From Clostridiales bacterium (GTDB lineage Bacteria > Bacillota_E > Sulfobacillia > Sulfobacillales > JAIMBI01): a DNA stretch of 38,964 nucleotides. A program made the position numbers and the translations under genes. Below are positions 10,063 to 20,265 of the stretch, one piece after another. Positions within the stretch are counted from its first letter, which is position 1. The number at the start of each line of letters is the position of its first letter. Where the stretch lies: NCBI GenBank assembly GCA_027318915.1, contig DAHVOH010000027.1, positions 1 to 38,964 of the forward strand, read 5' to 3'. Under the pieces are notes generated by a model. It saw nothing but the letters and a program-made list of their open reading frames with translations, had not been told where the DNA came from and ran no database searches.

Positions 10063-10881
10063 GCCGCCACACACCTCCCACCACGCGCGCCGTCCCCTGC
10101 AGGTCGATGCCGGGCGGCGCCGGTTCAAACCCCGCGCGCCTCAATCGTGCCAACACCCGCTCCGCTTGACCCGCGCCCACCTCCAACGCCAGCGTGCCGC
10201 CGTCCCTCAGTTTCGTGCTCGCCTGGTCCACCAGCCGATCAATCAGGGCCAGTCCCCCCTCTGCGGCGTACACGGCGTGGCGCGGCTCGTACGCCACCTC
10301 AGGGTCCACGGCGTCGGTCAGAGCGACATAGGGCAGATTGGCGACCACGGCCAAAATGCCAGGCTTGACCTGCGCCAGGAGATCCGACGGATACATTTGG
10401 ACAGAAAGCCCCAGGCGCCGCCGATTCTCCCGCGCAACCTCCAGTGCCTGCAAATCCAGGTCAACCGCTTCGACCGCCCAGACGGACGGTCCCGCCTTGG
10501 CCAGCGCCAATGCCACCGCACCCGAGCCGGTTCCGACATCGACGACGCGACCCGGCTCGGCCGGCACCCGCGTCAACACCCAGTCCACCAGGGTCTCCGA
10601 CTCCGGCCGGGGGATCAGTACCCGGGGCGTGACGGATAAATCCAAGCCGTAAAATTCCCGGTGCCCGGTCAGATAGGCCACCGGTTCCCGCTGTGCCCGC
10701 CGCTCCACCAGGGACCGGAAACGCTCCTCCTCCGCCGCCGTCAAGACCGGCCGGTCACGATACAGGGACTCCCGCGAGCGGCCCAAGACGGCAGCCAACA
10801 GAATCACCGCATCGGCTCCGGCTCCGGGACCCCCGCGGCGGACAGCCGGTGCACCGCCCACGCCAGGAGCGGGTGCGGCAT
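10046..10881 (-). pseudogene. prmC: Release factor glutamine methyltransferase with an apparent frameshift
   Basis: PrmC methylates the GGQ glutamine of release factors. The body is intact: REFYGLDLSVTPRVLIPRPE, SAM motif VVDVGTGSGAVALALA and the catalytic NPPY-type motif, here N-L-P-Y (ANLPYVAL). The natural start is the ATG at 10881, overlapping the prfA stop as TGATG with GGAAGG upstream. That frame reads [21 protein letters not shown], a typical PrmC N-terminus, but meets TGA at 10806-10804. The rest of the gene (from D-A-V-I-L-L) is in the next frame, entered at about 10813. One missing base between about 10813 and 10834, or a -1 ribosomal slip, would restore 278 residues. No slippery heptamer is seen. 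A C5/G5 run at 10830-10834 makes sequencing error possible. The Asn-Pro-Pro-Tyr motif reading NLPY is also unusual. Confidence 0.85.
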
Positions 10882-11963
10882 CAGCTGGCGCCTTCCACCA
10901 AACGCTGCTGCTCAGCCTGCTGGGTGAGCGCCTGAATGAGTTCATCCAAGTCGCCGTCGAGCACCGTCTCCAGCCGGTGAAGGGTCACCCCCACCCGGTG
11001 ATCGGTGACGCGCGACTGGGGAAAGTTATAGGTGCGAATGCGTTCCGAGCGGTCGCCGGTGCCCACCTGCGCGCGCCGAGCGGCCGCCACCTCACTGGCT
11101 TGCTCGTCCTCCCAGCGCTGCTTGAGCCGTGCCCGCAGGATGGTCATGGCCCGGTCCCGATTCTTGTGCTGAGAGCGCTCGTCCTGGCTGTGCACCGAGA
11201 TCCCGGTGGGCAGGTGGGTGATGCGCACGGCCGACTCGGTCTTGTTGACGTGCTGACCGCCCGCACCGCCCGACCGCATGGTCTCAATCTTTAAGTCATC
11301 GGGGTCAATCGCCATCTCCACCTCTTCCACCTCGGGCAAAACGGCCACCGTGGCCGCCGAGGTGTGAATCCGTCCCTGGGCCTCGGTGGAAGGAATCCGT
11401 TGCACCCGGTGCACGCCGCGCTCAAACTTGAGTCGGCTGTAGGCGCCGTCGCCCTCGACCAACAGGATGACTTCCTTCTGTCCGCCGATGTCGGTGGCGC
11501 TCTCGGACAAAATCTCGGTCCGCCAGCCTTGCCGCTCCGCGTAGCGCAGGTACATGCGCAGCAGGTCGGCCGCGAACAACGCCGCTTCCTCCCCGCCGGT
11601 GCCGGCCCGAATTTCCAGAATCACGTTTTTCTCGTCGTTGGGATCCCGGGGCAGCAGGTCCGCCTGCAAATCCCGCTCCAGTTCCTCCAAACGCGCCCGG
11701 GTCTCCGCCAGTTCCTGCTCGGCCAGACGGCGCAGCTCCTCCTCTTCCTCTTCCCGCAGGAGACGCTTCAACTGGGCCGCTTCCTGTTCAAGCCGCCGCC
11801 ACTCGGCGTAGCGGTCCAGGACCGGGTCCAAACGCGCCAACCGCTGGCCGAGACGGCGCGCCTCCACCGGGTCATGGGTCATGCCGGACTCGGCCATGCG
11901 CGCCAACAACGCTTGGCGCTCCGACTCCATCTGCAACAGACGCTGCTCCATGCGTGCGTCCAT
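10881..11963 (-). CDS. prfA: Peptide chain release factor 1
   Basis: Recognises UAA and UAG and triggers peptide release. 360 residues, exactly the usual length. The stop-codon recognition tripeptide is P-S-T at 191-193 (RF1-type PxT rather than RF2-type SPF). The catalytic GGQ is at 235-237 within [17 protein letters not shown]. The ATG at 11963 follows GCGAGGGG by seven bases. A second ATG at 11951 is less well placed. It sits directly behind an intrinsic terminator after rpmE and its stop overlaps the prmC start. Nothing abnormal in the protein. Confidence 0.97.
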   Translation of the reverse strand: MDARMEQRLLQMESERQALLARMAESGMTHDPVEARRLGQRLARLDPVLDRYAEWRRLEQEAAQLKRLLREEEEEELRRLAEQELAETRARLEELERDLQADLLPRDPNDEKNVILEIRAGTGGEEAALFAADLLRMYLRYAERQGWRTEILSESATDIGGQKEVILLVEGDGAYSRLKFERGVHRVQRIPSTEAQGRIHTSAATVAVLPEVEEVEMAIDPDDLKIETMRSGGAGGQHVNKTESAVRITHLPTGISVHSQDERSQHKNRDRAMTILRARLKQRWEDEQASEVAAARRAQVGTGDRSERIRTYNFPQSRVTDHRVGVTLHRLETVLDGDLDELIQALTQQAEQQRLVEGAS

Positions 11964-11984
11964 CCGCGTCCCCCTCGCCGCAAA

Positions 11985-12010
11985 CAAAAACAGAGCCCGT
12001 GGCTCTGTTT
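11985..12010 (-). terminator. Intrinsic terminator between rpmE and prfA
   Basis: Minus strand: AAACAGAGCC-ACG-GGCTCTGTTT, a perfect ten-pair stem with a three-base loop (11988-12010), followed by further T residues and TTTG. It begins two bases after the rpmE stop and ends 22 bases before the prfA ATG. Transcripts from the rpmE promoter should mostly end here, so prfA depends on read-through or an internal promoter. Confidence 0.88.
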
Positions 12011-12012
12011 CG

Positions 12013-12216
12013 CTATTTGATGCCGTACTTGCGCTTGAACCGTTCGACGCGACCCCCGGTGTCCACCAGCCGCTGCGAGCCGCCAACGTAAATCGGATGG
12101 CACCGACCGCACACCTCTATGTGCATGTTCTCGCGCGTCGAGCCCACCTCATAGGTGGCGCCGCACGAACAGGTGATGGTCGCTCGCACGTAGCGAGGAT
12201 GAATGCTGTCCCGCAT
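12013..12216 (-). CDS. rpmE: 50S ribosomal protein L31
   Basis: 67-residue ribosomal protein of the large subunit. It starts [20 protein letters not shown] and ends [14 protein letters not shown], both family signatures. It is the zinc-binding (C+) form: C-S-C near the start of the core and C-G-R-C further on supply the four cysteines. The GTTGGGGGGGT stretch lies ahead of the ATG. It has its own promoter at 12265-12293 and is followed by a strong terminator, so it can be made as a monocistronic message. tdk, often found next in Bacillus, is absent. Confidence 0.97.
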   Translation of the reverse strand: MRDSIHPRYVRATITCSCGATYEVGSTRENMHIEVCGRCHPIYVGGSQRLVDTGGRVERFKRKYGIK

Positions 12217-12264
12217 GTCTCTGACCCCCCCAACCGTCGCCCCGAAGTCGCGTCAGTCCCTAGT

Positions 12265-12293
12265 ATCGTACCAAAGGGCGCCGATGCGCTCAA
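12265..12293 (-). promoter_or_regulatory. Probable rpmE promoter
   Basis: Minus strand TTGAGC (12293-12288), 17-base spacer, TACGAT (12270-12265): four of six matches in each element with ideal spacing. The start point would be near 12258, giving a leader of about 42 nt. It lies in the 188-base gap after rho, in which no rho terminator with a T-run is seen. Confidence 0.65.
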
Positions 12294-12404
12294 GAGGCGT
12301 ACGCCCCAACCTCCCACGGGGACCGCCCGGCGTCCAAACAGGGCGCCGCGCGGTTCCCGTCGGCCGGGCCCCATGCCCAACGACCTCCCCGAAAGTCCGA
12401 CGCC

Positions 12405-14372
<1,968 letters not shown>

Positions 14373-14377
14373 TGGAT

Positions 14378-15364
14378 TTATGCATCCTCCCCGCGCTGCG
14401 GCTTCTTGCCGTAGCGTAACTTTTGCTCGAGCCGATGCTCGGCCTCGACAAATCGCACGGTGCCCGTCAGCGATCGCATCACCACACTGTGCGTGCGGAC
14501 CGCTCCGTGGACGTAGCGGACACCTGTCAAAAAATCGCCGTCGGTGATGGCGGTGGCCACAAACAGCACGTCGTCTCCCCGAATGAGATCGTCCAAGGTC
14601 AAAACCTGATCCACCGGCCGGACGCCCATCGTCTCCGCCCGGCGCCGCTGCTCCTCGTCCTCGGGCAGCAGCCGGGCCACCATTTCACCCCCGAGGCACT
14701 TCACCGCGGCAGCCGCCAGCACGCCCTCGGGCGCGCCCCCGCTGCCGGCCAGCATGTCGACGCCCGAGCCGTCCAGACACGCGGCCACAGCCGGGGTCAC
14801 GTCACCGTCCGTAATCAGCTTAATGCGGGCGCCGCAAGCGCGAATGCCCGCGATAAGGTCCGCATGCCGCGGGCGATCCAGCACCACCACGGTCAGATCG
14901 CCGACCGCCCGTCCGCTGGCGCGGGCCAGAGCTTCCAGGTTGGCGCCGATGGGGGCGTCCAGATCCAGCGCGCCCCGTCCGGCTGGTCCCGTGACTAATT
15001 TGTCCATGTACATGTCGGGCGCATGCAGAAGCTGTCCTTGCGGAGCGATGGCCATCACGGCGATGGACCCCGGCAAGCCCTTTGACACCAAGTTGGTGCC
15101 TTCCAGCGGATCCACGGCCACGTCAACCGGGTCTCCGGCCCCGTTGCCCACCATCTCGCCGATGTACAGCATCGGCGCTTCATCCATTTCGCCTTCGCCG
15201 ATGACCACCTGTCCGCGGATGGCGACCGTCTCCAAAGCCTGCCGCATGGCATCCACCGCGGCTTGGTCGGCGGCAATCTTGTCGCCGCGACCCATCAACC
15301 GCGCCGATGCGATGGCCGCGGCCTCGGTGACGCGGACCATCTCCAGGGCCAACTCTCTATCCAC
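14378..15364 (-). CDS. glpX: Fructose-1,6-bisphosphatase class II
   Basis: Gluconeogenic phosphatase of the GlpX family, 328 residues. Metal and substrate motifs are VIGEGEMDEAPMLYIGE, DVAVDPLEGTNL and the later ITDGDVTPA and GSGGAPEGVLAAAA. I choose the GTG at 15364 (followed by DRELALEMVRVTEAAAIAS) because AAGGGAG lies directly upstream. An ATG at 15382 is in frame, six codons earlier, but has no ribosome-binding site. It is the first gene of a glpX-rho unit, an order shared with Bacillus. A -10-like TACAAT is 50 bases upstream. Confidence 0.95.
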   Translation of the reverse strand: MDRELALEMVRVTEAAAIASARLMGRGDKIAADQAAVDAMRQALETVAIRGQVVIGEGEMDEAPMLYIGEMVGNGAGDPVDVAVDPLEGTNLVSKGLPGSIAVMAIAPQGQLLHAPDMYMDKLVTGPAGRGALDLDAPIGANLEALARASGRAVGDLTVVVLDRPRHADLIAGIRACGARIKLITDGDVTPAVAACLDGSGVDMLAGSGGAPEGVLAAAAVKCLGGEMVARLLPEDEEQRRRAETMGVRPVDQVLTLDDLIRGDDVLFVATAITDGDFLTGVRYVHGAVRTHSVVMRSLTGTVRFVEAEHRLEQKLRYGKKPQRGEDA

Positions 15365-15413
15365 GCGTTGCTCTCCCTTCATGAAGGCCGCGGGACGGGC
15401 AGTTGGCTTCCTG

Positions 15414-15419
15414 ATTGTA
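15414..15419 (-). promoter_or_regulatory. Possible -10 element of the glpX-rho unit
   Basis: Minus strand TACAAT, five of six matches to the -10 consensus, about 50 bases before the glpX start codon. No convincing -35 at 16-18 bases; TGGCCA with a 19-base spacer is the closest. Placement is right for the operon but support is limited. Confidence 0.35.
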
Positions 15420-16629
15420 CCATGTCCCGACAAGCGGCTGGCCACCCAGCCCAAGCGGGCCCGCGACAGCCCGGCCATGCCCCGCTGATCGCCGGCGACA
15501 CCAGCCCCCCGCAACCGTCGTCCACCCCTCAAACGCCGGCCCGGACAGCCGACCGGACAACCCGAAGCGGCGGGCGCAACATAGAGCCTATACCTCAATC
15601 CTGGTCAACCACGCACACGCCACCAGGCGGTGGCTTCAGCAACACCCAACCCCCGAACCTCACTCCTGAGCGAAGTCCCACGTCTCCGCTCCCGTAATGA
15701 CTGCAACGCAGCAGGGTTCCCTTTGGGTTCCGAGGACGAGACCCGACCACATCATCAAACGTGTTGGCACCGACCCATCGTGCAGAACGGGGATCGGAGA
15801 GTGCCACCTGTCCCCACAGGCGCCGATGTCCGCATCGATCACCGTAGTGACGGGCGATGAAGCCCGACGACGAGGTTCGGCCGGCACGAAACGTCTTGGC
15901 GTAGCTGCACGCTATCGGGCGCCCATGGCGGGCAGGATGTGGGGGGACCCAAACGGCTTACGCCCGACGCGGCCCCGCGGGCAATGGGCTCACCCAACTC
16001 CATCACCTCCATGGTGGCACCGTTGACGGCAATGTGCAAGAGGGATTCGTCACTACCGCTCCCGGCGGATCGACACAACGTCCGAACGGCGCCGCCGCGC
16101 CGGACGGCCAGGGCCCCTGCGCCCGTCCGAACGTCTCCGACCACATCCCGCACCGGAATGAGACGCCTCTCCGGATGTCGAGACGGACAACCCGCCGGGA
16201 CCCGGCGACCGCCGGCGCGATAGCGATGACGAGCCGAGGCTCGTCCCGGCGTCCCGGCGCAACACGAGTCACGGGCACCCATGGTCCCGTTCGGTCAAGG
16301 GATCTCCCGACCTGTGCGGATGGGGGCAGGCCTATCGACCGCCGGGGGGGTCAGGCTGTACGATGCGGCGCCCGGCGGCGCCGGACCGCTCGGAGCGCCG
16401 CGCCCAAGGGCTGGCCCATCGCCGACGTCCGCGAGCCACTCTCCGAGCGCCGAAAGTCCCCTGACGAGGCGAACGGTTTTCGATTCGGCAGCCTCGAAAG
16501 CGCGGCCATCCTGGTCCTGTCGTCTCGCTGCGGTAGGCGGTCGGCTCAGGCTCCCTTACTGCGTGCATCGGTGCGATCACCGGGCGCGAGCCCCGGCGGC
16601 GAAATCTCCCGCGCGGCTCCTCATCGCCG
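15420..16629. other. 1.2 kb region without an intact gene; possible decayed minus-strand gene
   Basis: Between glpX and the murJ promoter no frame shows a full protein with a ribosome-binding site. On the minus strand, protein-like stretches appear in successive frames: around 16278-16140 (RLVIAIAPAVAGSRRVV), 16170-15960 (DESLLHIAVNGATMEVMELG) and 15887-15600 (SARWVGANTFDDVVGSRP). That pattern is what a gene with several frameshifts would leave, but I do not recognise the family and GC-rich noise can look similar. The region also holds a near-perfect palindrome (16228-16245) and a 10-base direct repeat CGTCCGAACG at 16079-16088 and 16124-16133. Confidence 0.3.
16228..16245. repeat. Palindromic hairpin
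   Basis: GACGAGCC-GA-GGCTCGTC, eight perfect pairs around a two-base centre, inside the gene-poor region. No T-run on either side, so it is not a standard terminator. It could be an operator, a remnant of a mobile element or chance. Confidence 0.6.
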
Positions 16630-16658
16630 TGGACAGGGGCGACCGGCTTCCTCATAAT
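16630..16658 (+). promoter_or_regulatory. Probable murJ promoter
   Basis: TGGACA (16630-16635), 17-base spacer, CATAAT (16653-16658): five of six matches in both elements. The start point near 16665 leaves a leader of about 22 nt that contains the murJ ribosome-binding site. Confidence 0.75.
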
Positions 16659-16686
16659 GGGCGGGACGGCGGGGAGGGAGGCAAAC

Positions 16687-18261
16687 ATGGCCCGCGACGA
16701 CAGCGTGGTGAGCCGGATGATGTGGGCCGCCACGTTGGTTACGGGAGCCACCGTCGTGTCCCGGCTGATGGGGTTTGTGCGCGATGCCATCATCGCCGGC
16801 TTTTACGGCCAAACCGCCACCGTCGACCAGTACAACGCCGCCTACGTCATCCCCGACACGCTGTACCTCCTGCTCATTGGCGGCGCCATCAGCTCCGCCT
16901 TCGTGCCCGTCATCGCCGGCTACCTGGCCCAGGACCGCCACGACGAAGCCGAGCGGGTTATGAACTTGGCTTTGAGCTTGGTGTGGGTCGGTCTGATTCC
17001 CATTCTGCTGCTCGGCGAGTGGCTGGCGCCCGACATCATGCGCGTGCTGGCGGTCGGATTCAACGGCGAGCCGCACGCCATCGCGGACACCACCTATCTC
17101 ACCCGCATCATGCTGATTGCCGTCTTGTTTCATGCCCTGAACGGGGTTTTGGTCGGCATGCAGTATGCCAAGAAAAGCTTTTGGGCCACCGCCATCGGCC
17201 CGTTGTTCTATAACTTGGCCATCATTGTCATCGGCTACTGGTTCGGTCGCCAATGGGGAATCCAGGCCTTCGCCTGGGGCGTCCTGGTGGGCGCCTTTGT
17301 CAACTTCCTGATTCAGGTGGCCTCCGTGCGACGTCTCGGACTTCGCTACCGCTGGGAATGGAATCCCCACCATCCCGGCCTCCGCCGCGTCGGCCGCCTC
17401 ATGCTGCCCATCATGTTCGGCGTCGGTCTGGGCCAGCTGAACCTCATCATCAACCAAACATTCTTCGCCTCCCTGCTGCCCGCCGGCAGCATCAACGCGC
17501 TGCGGCTCGCCAGCCGCATCATGATGACGCCGGTGAGCCTCGCCTCGTCGTTGGCCATCGCGCTCCTGCCCAACCTGGCGGAATTGGTCAGCCGGGGACA
17601 GCGCGAGCAGTTTCTCCGCTATCTGTCGGGCGCGATGCGGGTCGTCATCTTCATCTCCGTGCCGGCCACGGTCGGTCTATGGCTGGTGGGCCGGCCGCTG
17701 GTGGCGGTGCTCTTCGAACACGGGCGCTTCACGCCGCATGCCGTGATGGTCACGGCCGGGGCCCTCAGCTTCTATGTCCTCGGCGTGCTGGCGTACGGTG
17801 GCATGGAAGTCCTGGTGCGAGGATTCTATGCTTACCACGATACGCGCACGCCGGTGTGGGTGGGAGCCGTCGCCCTGGGCGTCGGTTTCATCATCAGCCT
17901 CCTAGTCCTCCACCCGCTGCGACAAGATGGCCTCGCCTTGGCCTACACCCTCACCGGATACGTCAACCTGGTCCTCTTGGGCTGGATGTTGCGCCGCAAG
18001 CTGGGCCCCCTGGGCGGCACGCGCATGGCCCGCACGGCGGCCCGCACTCTCCTGGCCGCAGCGGTCATGGCGCTCGGGGTGGCCATGGCCCGCGTCCTGC
18101 TAAACCCGTGGATCACGTCCCCCGCCCTCATCCCCAAAGCGGTGGCGCTGGCGCTCATGATGGCGACGGGCTCCGCATTGTTCATGCTGGCCGCCCGCCG
18201 GTTCCACGTGGAAGAATACACCCTCATCATGTCCCGGGTCTGGCGCCGGCGAGCCGGCTGA
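16687..18261 (+). CDS. murJ: Lipid II flippase MurJ
   Basis: Polytopic MOP-superfamily protein of 524 residues with about 14 membrane helices that flips the peptidoglycan precursor lipid II to the outer face. The N-terminus shows the family pattern TVVSRLMGFVRDAIIAGFYG, with the arginines of the central cavity (S-R-L-x-G-x-x-R), then YVIPDTLYLLLIGGAISSAFVPV. Helix 8-9 region FEHGRFTPHA is also typical. The ATG at 16687 follows GGGAGG; an in-frame ATG at 16657 overlaps the -10 element and is not used if the promoter is right. It is monocistronic and faces the XRE gene. Confidence 0.93.
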   Translation: MARDDSVVSRMMWAATLVTGATVVSRLMGFVRDAIIAGFYGQTATVDQYNAAYVIPDTLYLLLIGGAISSAFVPVIAGYLAQDRHDEAERVMNLALSLVWVGLIPILLLGEWLAPDIMRVLAVGFNGEPHAIADTTYLTRIMLIAVLFHALNGVLVGMQYAKKSFWATAIGPLFYNLAIIVIGYWFGRQWGIQAFAWGVLVGAFVNFLIQVASVRRLGLRYRWEWNPHHPGLRRVGRLMLPIMFGVGLGQLNLIINQTFFASLLPAGSINALRLASRIMMTPVSLASSLAIALLPNLAELVSRGQREQFLRYLSGAMRVVIFISVPATVGLWLVGRPLVAVLFEHGRFTPHAVMVTAGALSFYVLGVLAYGGMEVLVRGFYAYHDTRTPVWVGAVALGVGFIISLLVLHPLRQDGLALAYTLTGYVNLVLLGWMLRRKLGPLGGTRMARTAARTLLAAAVMALGVAMARVLLNPWITSPALIPKAVALALMMATGSALFMLAARRFHVEEYTLIMSRVWRRRAG

Positions 18262-18447
18262 GCTGACCGCGGCCCCGCCCGGTCCCCCGGTGACCGCCGA
18301 CCCATTCCTCTGCGGCCGCCAGGCGCCGTTCGCCGCCAACCGATGAGTCCGCTGGACACCAGGAGGACCCGTCGGCACCGCCCGCCCGTGGCATCCCCTC
18401 CGCGTTTCCGAGAGTCCCGCGGCCTCCGTGGCGGGCAACGACCCGCC

Positions 18448-19236
18448 CTATTGCCCCAAAAGCGCCCGGGCCAATCCCACGACGATGGCGCGATACGGCG
18501 GCGTCAGCTCCTTCCAGCAGGCTTCCAGTCGCGCGAACCGCTCCGGATCCGGGTGATCCGACGCCGTGGGATCGGGCACATGGCGACCGCGCCGCGTCCA
18601 AACTTCCCAGAGAGCCGCGGCGGTCTCCTCCCAATCCTCCTCCGCACGATCGGATCGCGCACCGCCGGTCAGGATGCGCGCCAGGGCGTCCCGCCCGGTG
18701 GCGTCCGCTAGCCAGGCCACCTCGAACCACGCCGTCTGCTGAGCCGCCGCGTTCCAGTGCGGGCGGCAGGCGGACGAAAAGCGCGGCCACATTTGCTGGC
18801 CGTCGTCCAGGTAGGCGGTCCACAACACCCCGGCGGGGCCGACCGTCTCCTCCGGCGCCCGAGCTGCCTGTGACCAGACCGCCTCGGCCTCGCCGGCACG
18901 ACGCCAGACCACTCCCGCGTCCTCCGGCCGTCCCACCACCGCGCCGAAGAAGGTCGCGGTCGGCCAGGACAAGAACGCCGCCGCCAGCAGCACCTGCCAA
19001 CGCCAGAGATTCGGTCCGCTCTCACCGGCGTAGGCGCCGGCCAGCTGCCAGAGCACGTCCGGCGTGGGCTCCAGCCGACCCGCCTCCAGCGCCGCCAAAG
19101 CCGACTGGCGGACGCCGGTGCGTTCCGATACGTCATAGAGATCCAGCCCATACAAGGCCCGATACCCGATCAGCACGGTGGGCAACACCCTGCTGTCGGC
19201 CGAGCGGCCAATATCCACTCTCACCGTTCTCATCAT
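18448..19236 (-). CDS. HTH-XRE-type protein with uncharacterised C-terminal region
   Basis: 262 residues. About 22-68 fit a Cro/CI-type helix-turn-helix: IGYRALYGLDLYDVSERTG, then VRQSALAALEAGRLEPTPDVLWQLAGAY. The remaining 190 residues are helical, rich in Trp and Ala (for instance LWRWQVLLAAAFLSW, AAALWEVWTRRGR), with no motif I recognise. It may sense a ligand or bind a partner. No Shine-Dalgarno sequence precedes the ATG pair at 19236/19233, and a TAGACT element ends six bases before the ATG, so a leaderless message is possible. A hairpin GGCGGG-CAACGA-CCCGCC (18430-18447) abuts its stop. Likely a regulator; target unknown. Confidence 0.6.
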   Translation of the reverse strand: MMRTVRVDIGRSADSRVLPTVLIGYRALYGLDLYDVSERTGVRQSALAALEAGRLEPTPDVLWQLAGAYAGESGPNLWRWQVLLAAAFLSWPTATFFGAVVGRPEDAGVVWRRAGEAEAVWSQAARAPEETVGPAGVLWTAYLDDGQQMWPRFSSACRPHWNAAAQQTAWFEVAWLADATGRDALARILTGGARSDRAEEDWEETAAALWEVWTRRGRHVPDPTASDHPDPERFARLEACWKELTPPYRAIVVGLARALLGQ

Positions 19237-19649
19237 GGGTATAGTCTACTGCGGACATGGCGTGCCGGCGGCGGGCGATTCGGTTCGGTCGATCGGCACG
19301 GAAACACCCGCTCCCTACAGCGCTGCGGCCCGTAGCCCGGACAGACGGAACACCGGGCCACTCCTGCGCTCCGCTCCGGTGAAACCCGCCGGTCCGCGCC
19401 CGACGCGCGAGACCGGCGGGTCAAGGCCGGTCAGAGCGCGTGCGGACAGACATCGCGCGGCCCTGTGGTCGAAGACACAGCACGGTCGCGCCGGGCTGCG
19501 GCCGGAGAGGTCATCGCATCGGTGGGATGGAACCGCTCCCAGTCGACCGACGGACCACCCCGTCATCCAGCCGCCCGCCTTGCCCGGCCGTGGTCGACAG
19601 ACGTCCCGGCGCTCCTCAGGCGGTCCTCTCGGGCCACCATATCGTCCGG
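19237..19649. other. Gene-free stretch with a long hairpin
   Basis: 413 bases between the divergent end of the XRE gene and the downstream end of a GNAT gene. No frame here has both a ribosome-binding site and family-like sequence. The only clear structure is an inverted repeat, ACCCGCCGGTC (19384-19394) and GACCGGCGGGT (19411-19421), eleven perfect pairs around 16 bases that themselves contain CGCG-CCCGA-CGCG. It lacks a T-run. It lies about 230 bases past the GNAT stop on the minus strand and could end or stabilise transcripts. Confidence 0.5.
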
Positions 19650-20132
19650 TTAATCGCCCGGCGACTCGCGCAAGGACAGCGCCCTCTCCATTTCCAGACG
19701 AATGACGTCGTAGCCCAAGCGCTTGTACAGCGCCACGGCGGCCTGATTGCTCTCGGTCACATAAAGCCGGCAATGGCTCACACCGGATTCGGCCAAGTGC
19801 GCGTGCGCCGCCTGCATCAGCCGCGCACCCAGTCCGCGGCCCCGGTAGGCGGGTTTTAGATACACCTGGTCCACGGAGCCAAAGACGCCTTGCAAGTCCA
19901 TGCGAATGACGGTCCAAACGAATCCCTGCACGCTGCCAGCGTCTTCCAGGACGAACAGCGCATGCTCATACGGCCGCCGCACGGCCTGCCGCAGGCGAGC
20001 CCCCTGCTCCGCCACGAACTGGGGTGTGCAGACGAATCGCGGGAAGTTCAGTTGGTATAAATCGCACTGCGCGTCCAAGACGGCGCGAAAATCTGTGCTG
20101 GCCCGATACGGGCGTACAATCAGGTCGGCCAT
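19650..20132 (-). CDS. GNAT-family N-acetyltransferase
   Basis: 160 residues with the full GNAT fold. Motif A, which binds acetyl-CoA pyrophosphate, reads VDQVYLKPAYRGRGLGARLM (R-x-x-G-x-G/A form, RGRGLG). It is followed by CRLYVTESNQAAVALYKRLGY, the usual N-x-x-A-x-x-LY-x-x-LGF motif B. It is therefore a single-domain acetyltransferase acting on an amine substrate that cannot be named. The ATG at 20132 has GAGG seven bases upstream, and a -10-like TACAAT lies at 20180-20175. Transcribed away from the permease gene, separately from its neighbours. Confidence 0.85.
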   Translation of the reverse strand: MADLIVRPYRASTDFRAVLDAQCDLYQLNFPRFVCTPQFVAEQGARLRQAVRRPYEHALFVLEDAGSVQGFVWTVIRMDLQGVFGSVDQVYLKPAYRGRGLGARLMQAAHAHLAESGVSHCRLYVTESNQAAVALYKRLGYDVIRLEMERALSLRESPGD

Positions 20133-20265
20133 GCCATCGCCTCACTGCTCTGGGGTTGACGCTCGCCGCCCTCCATTGTACCGGAGCCCGCATGCGGCCG
20201 AGTCCGATCGCGAAAACGCCGCGCGGCCCGGACCCCGAGGGCCCGGGCCGCACGGTTCCGCCTGG

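Noticed and set aside
9754..10128. Longer rhodanese starting at 10128
   Set aside because: The added 22 residues are Arg/Trp-rich, overlap prmC and have no ribosome-binding site; GTG 10062 follows GGGAGG.
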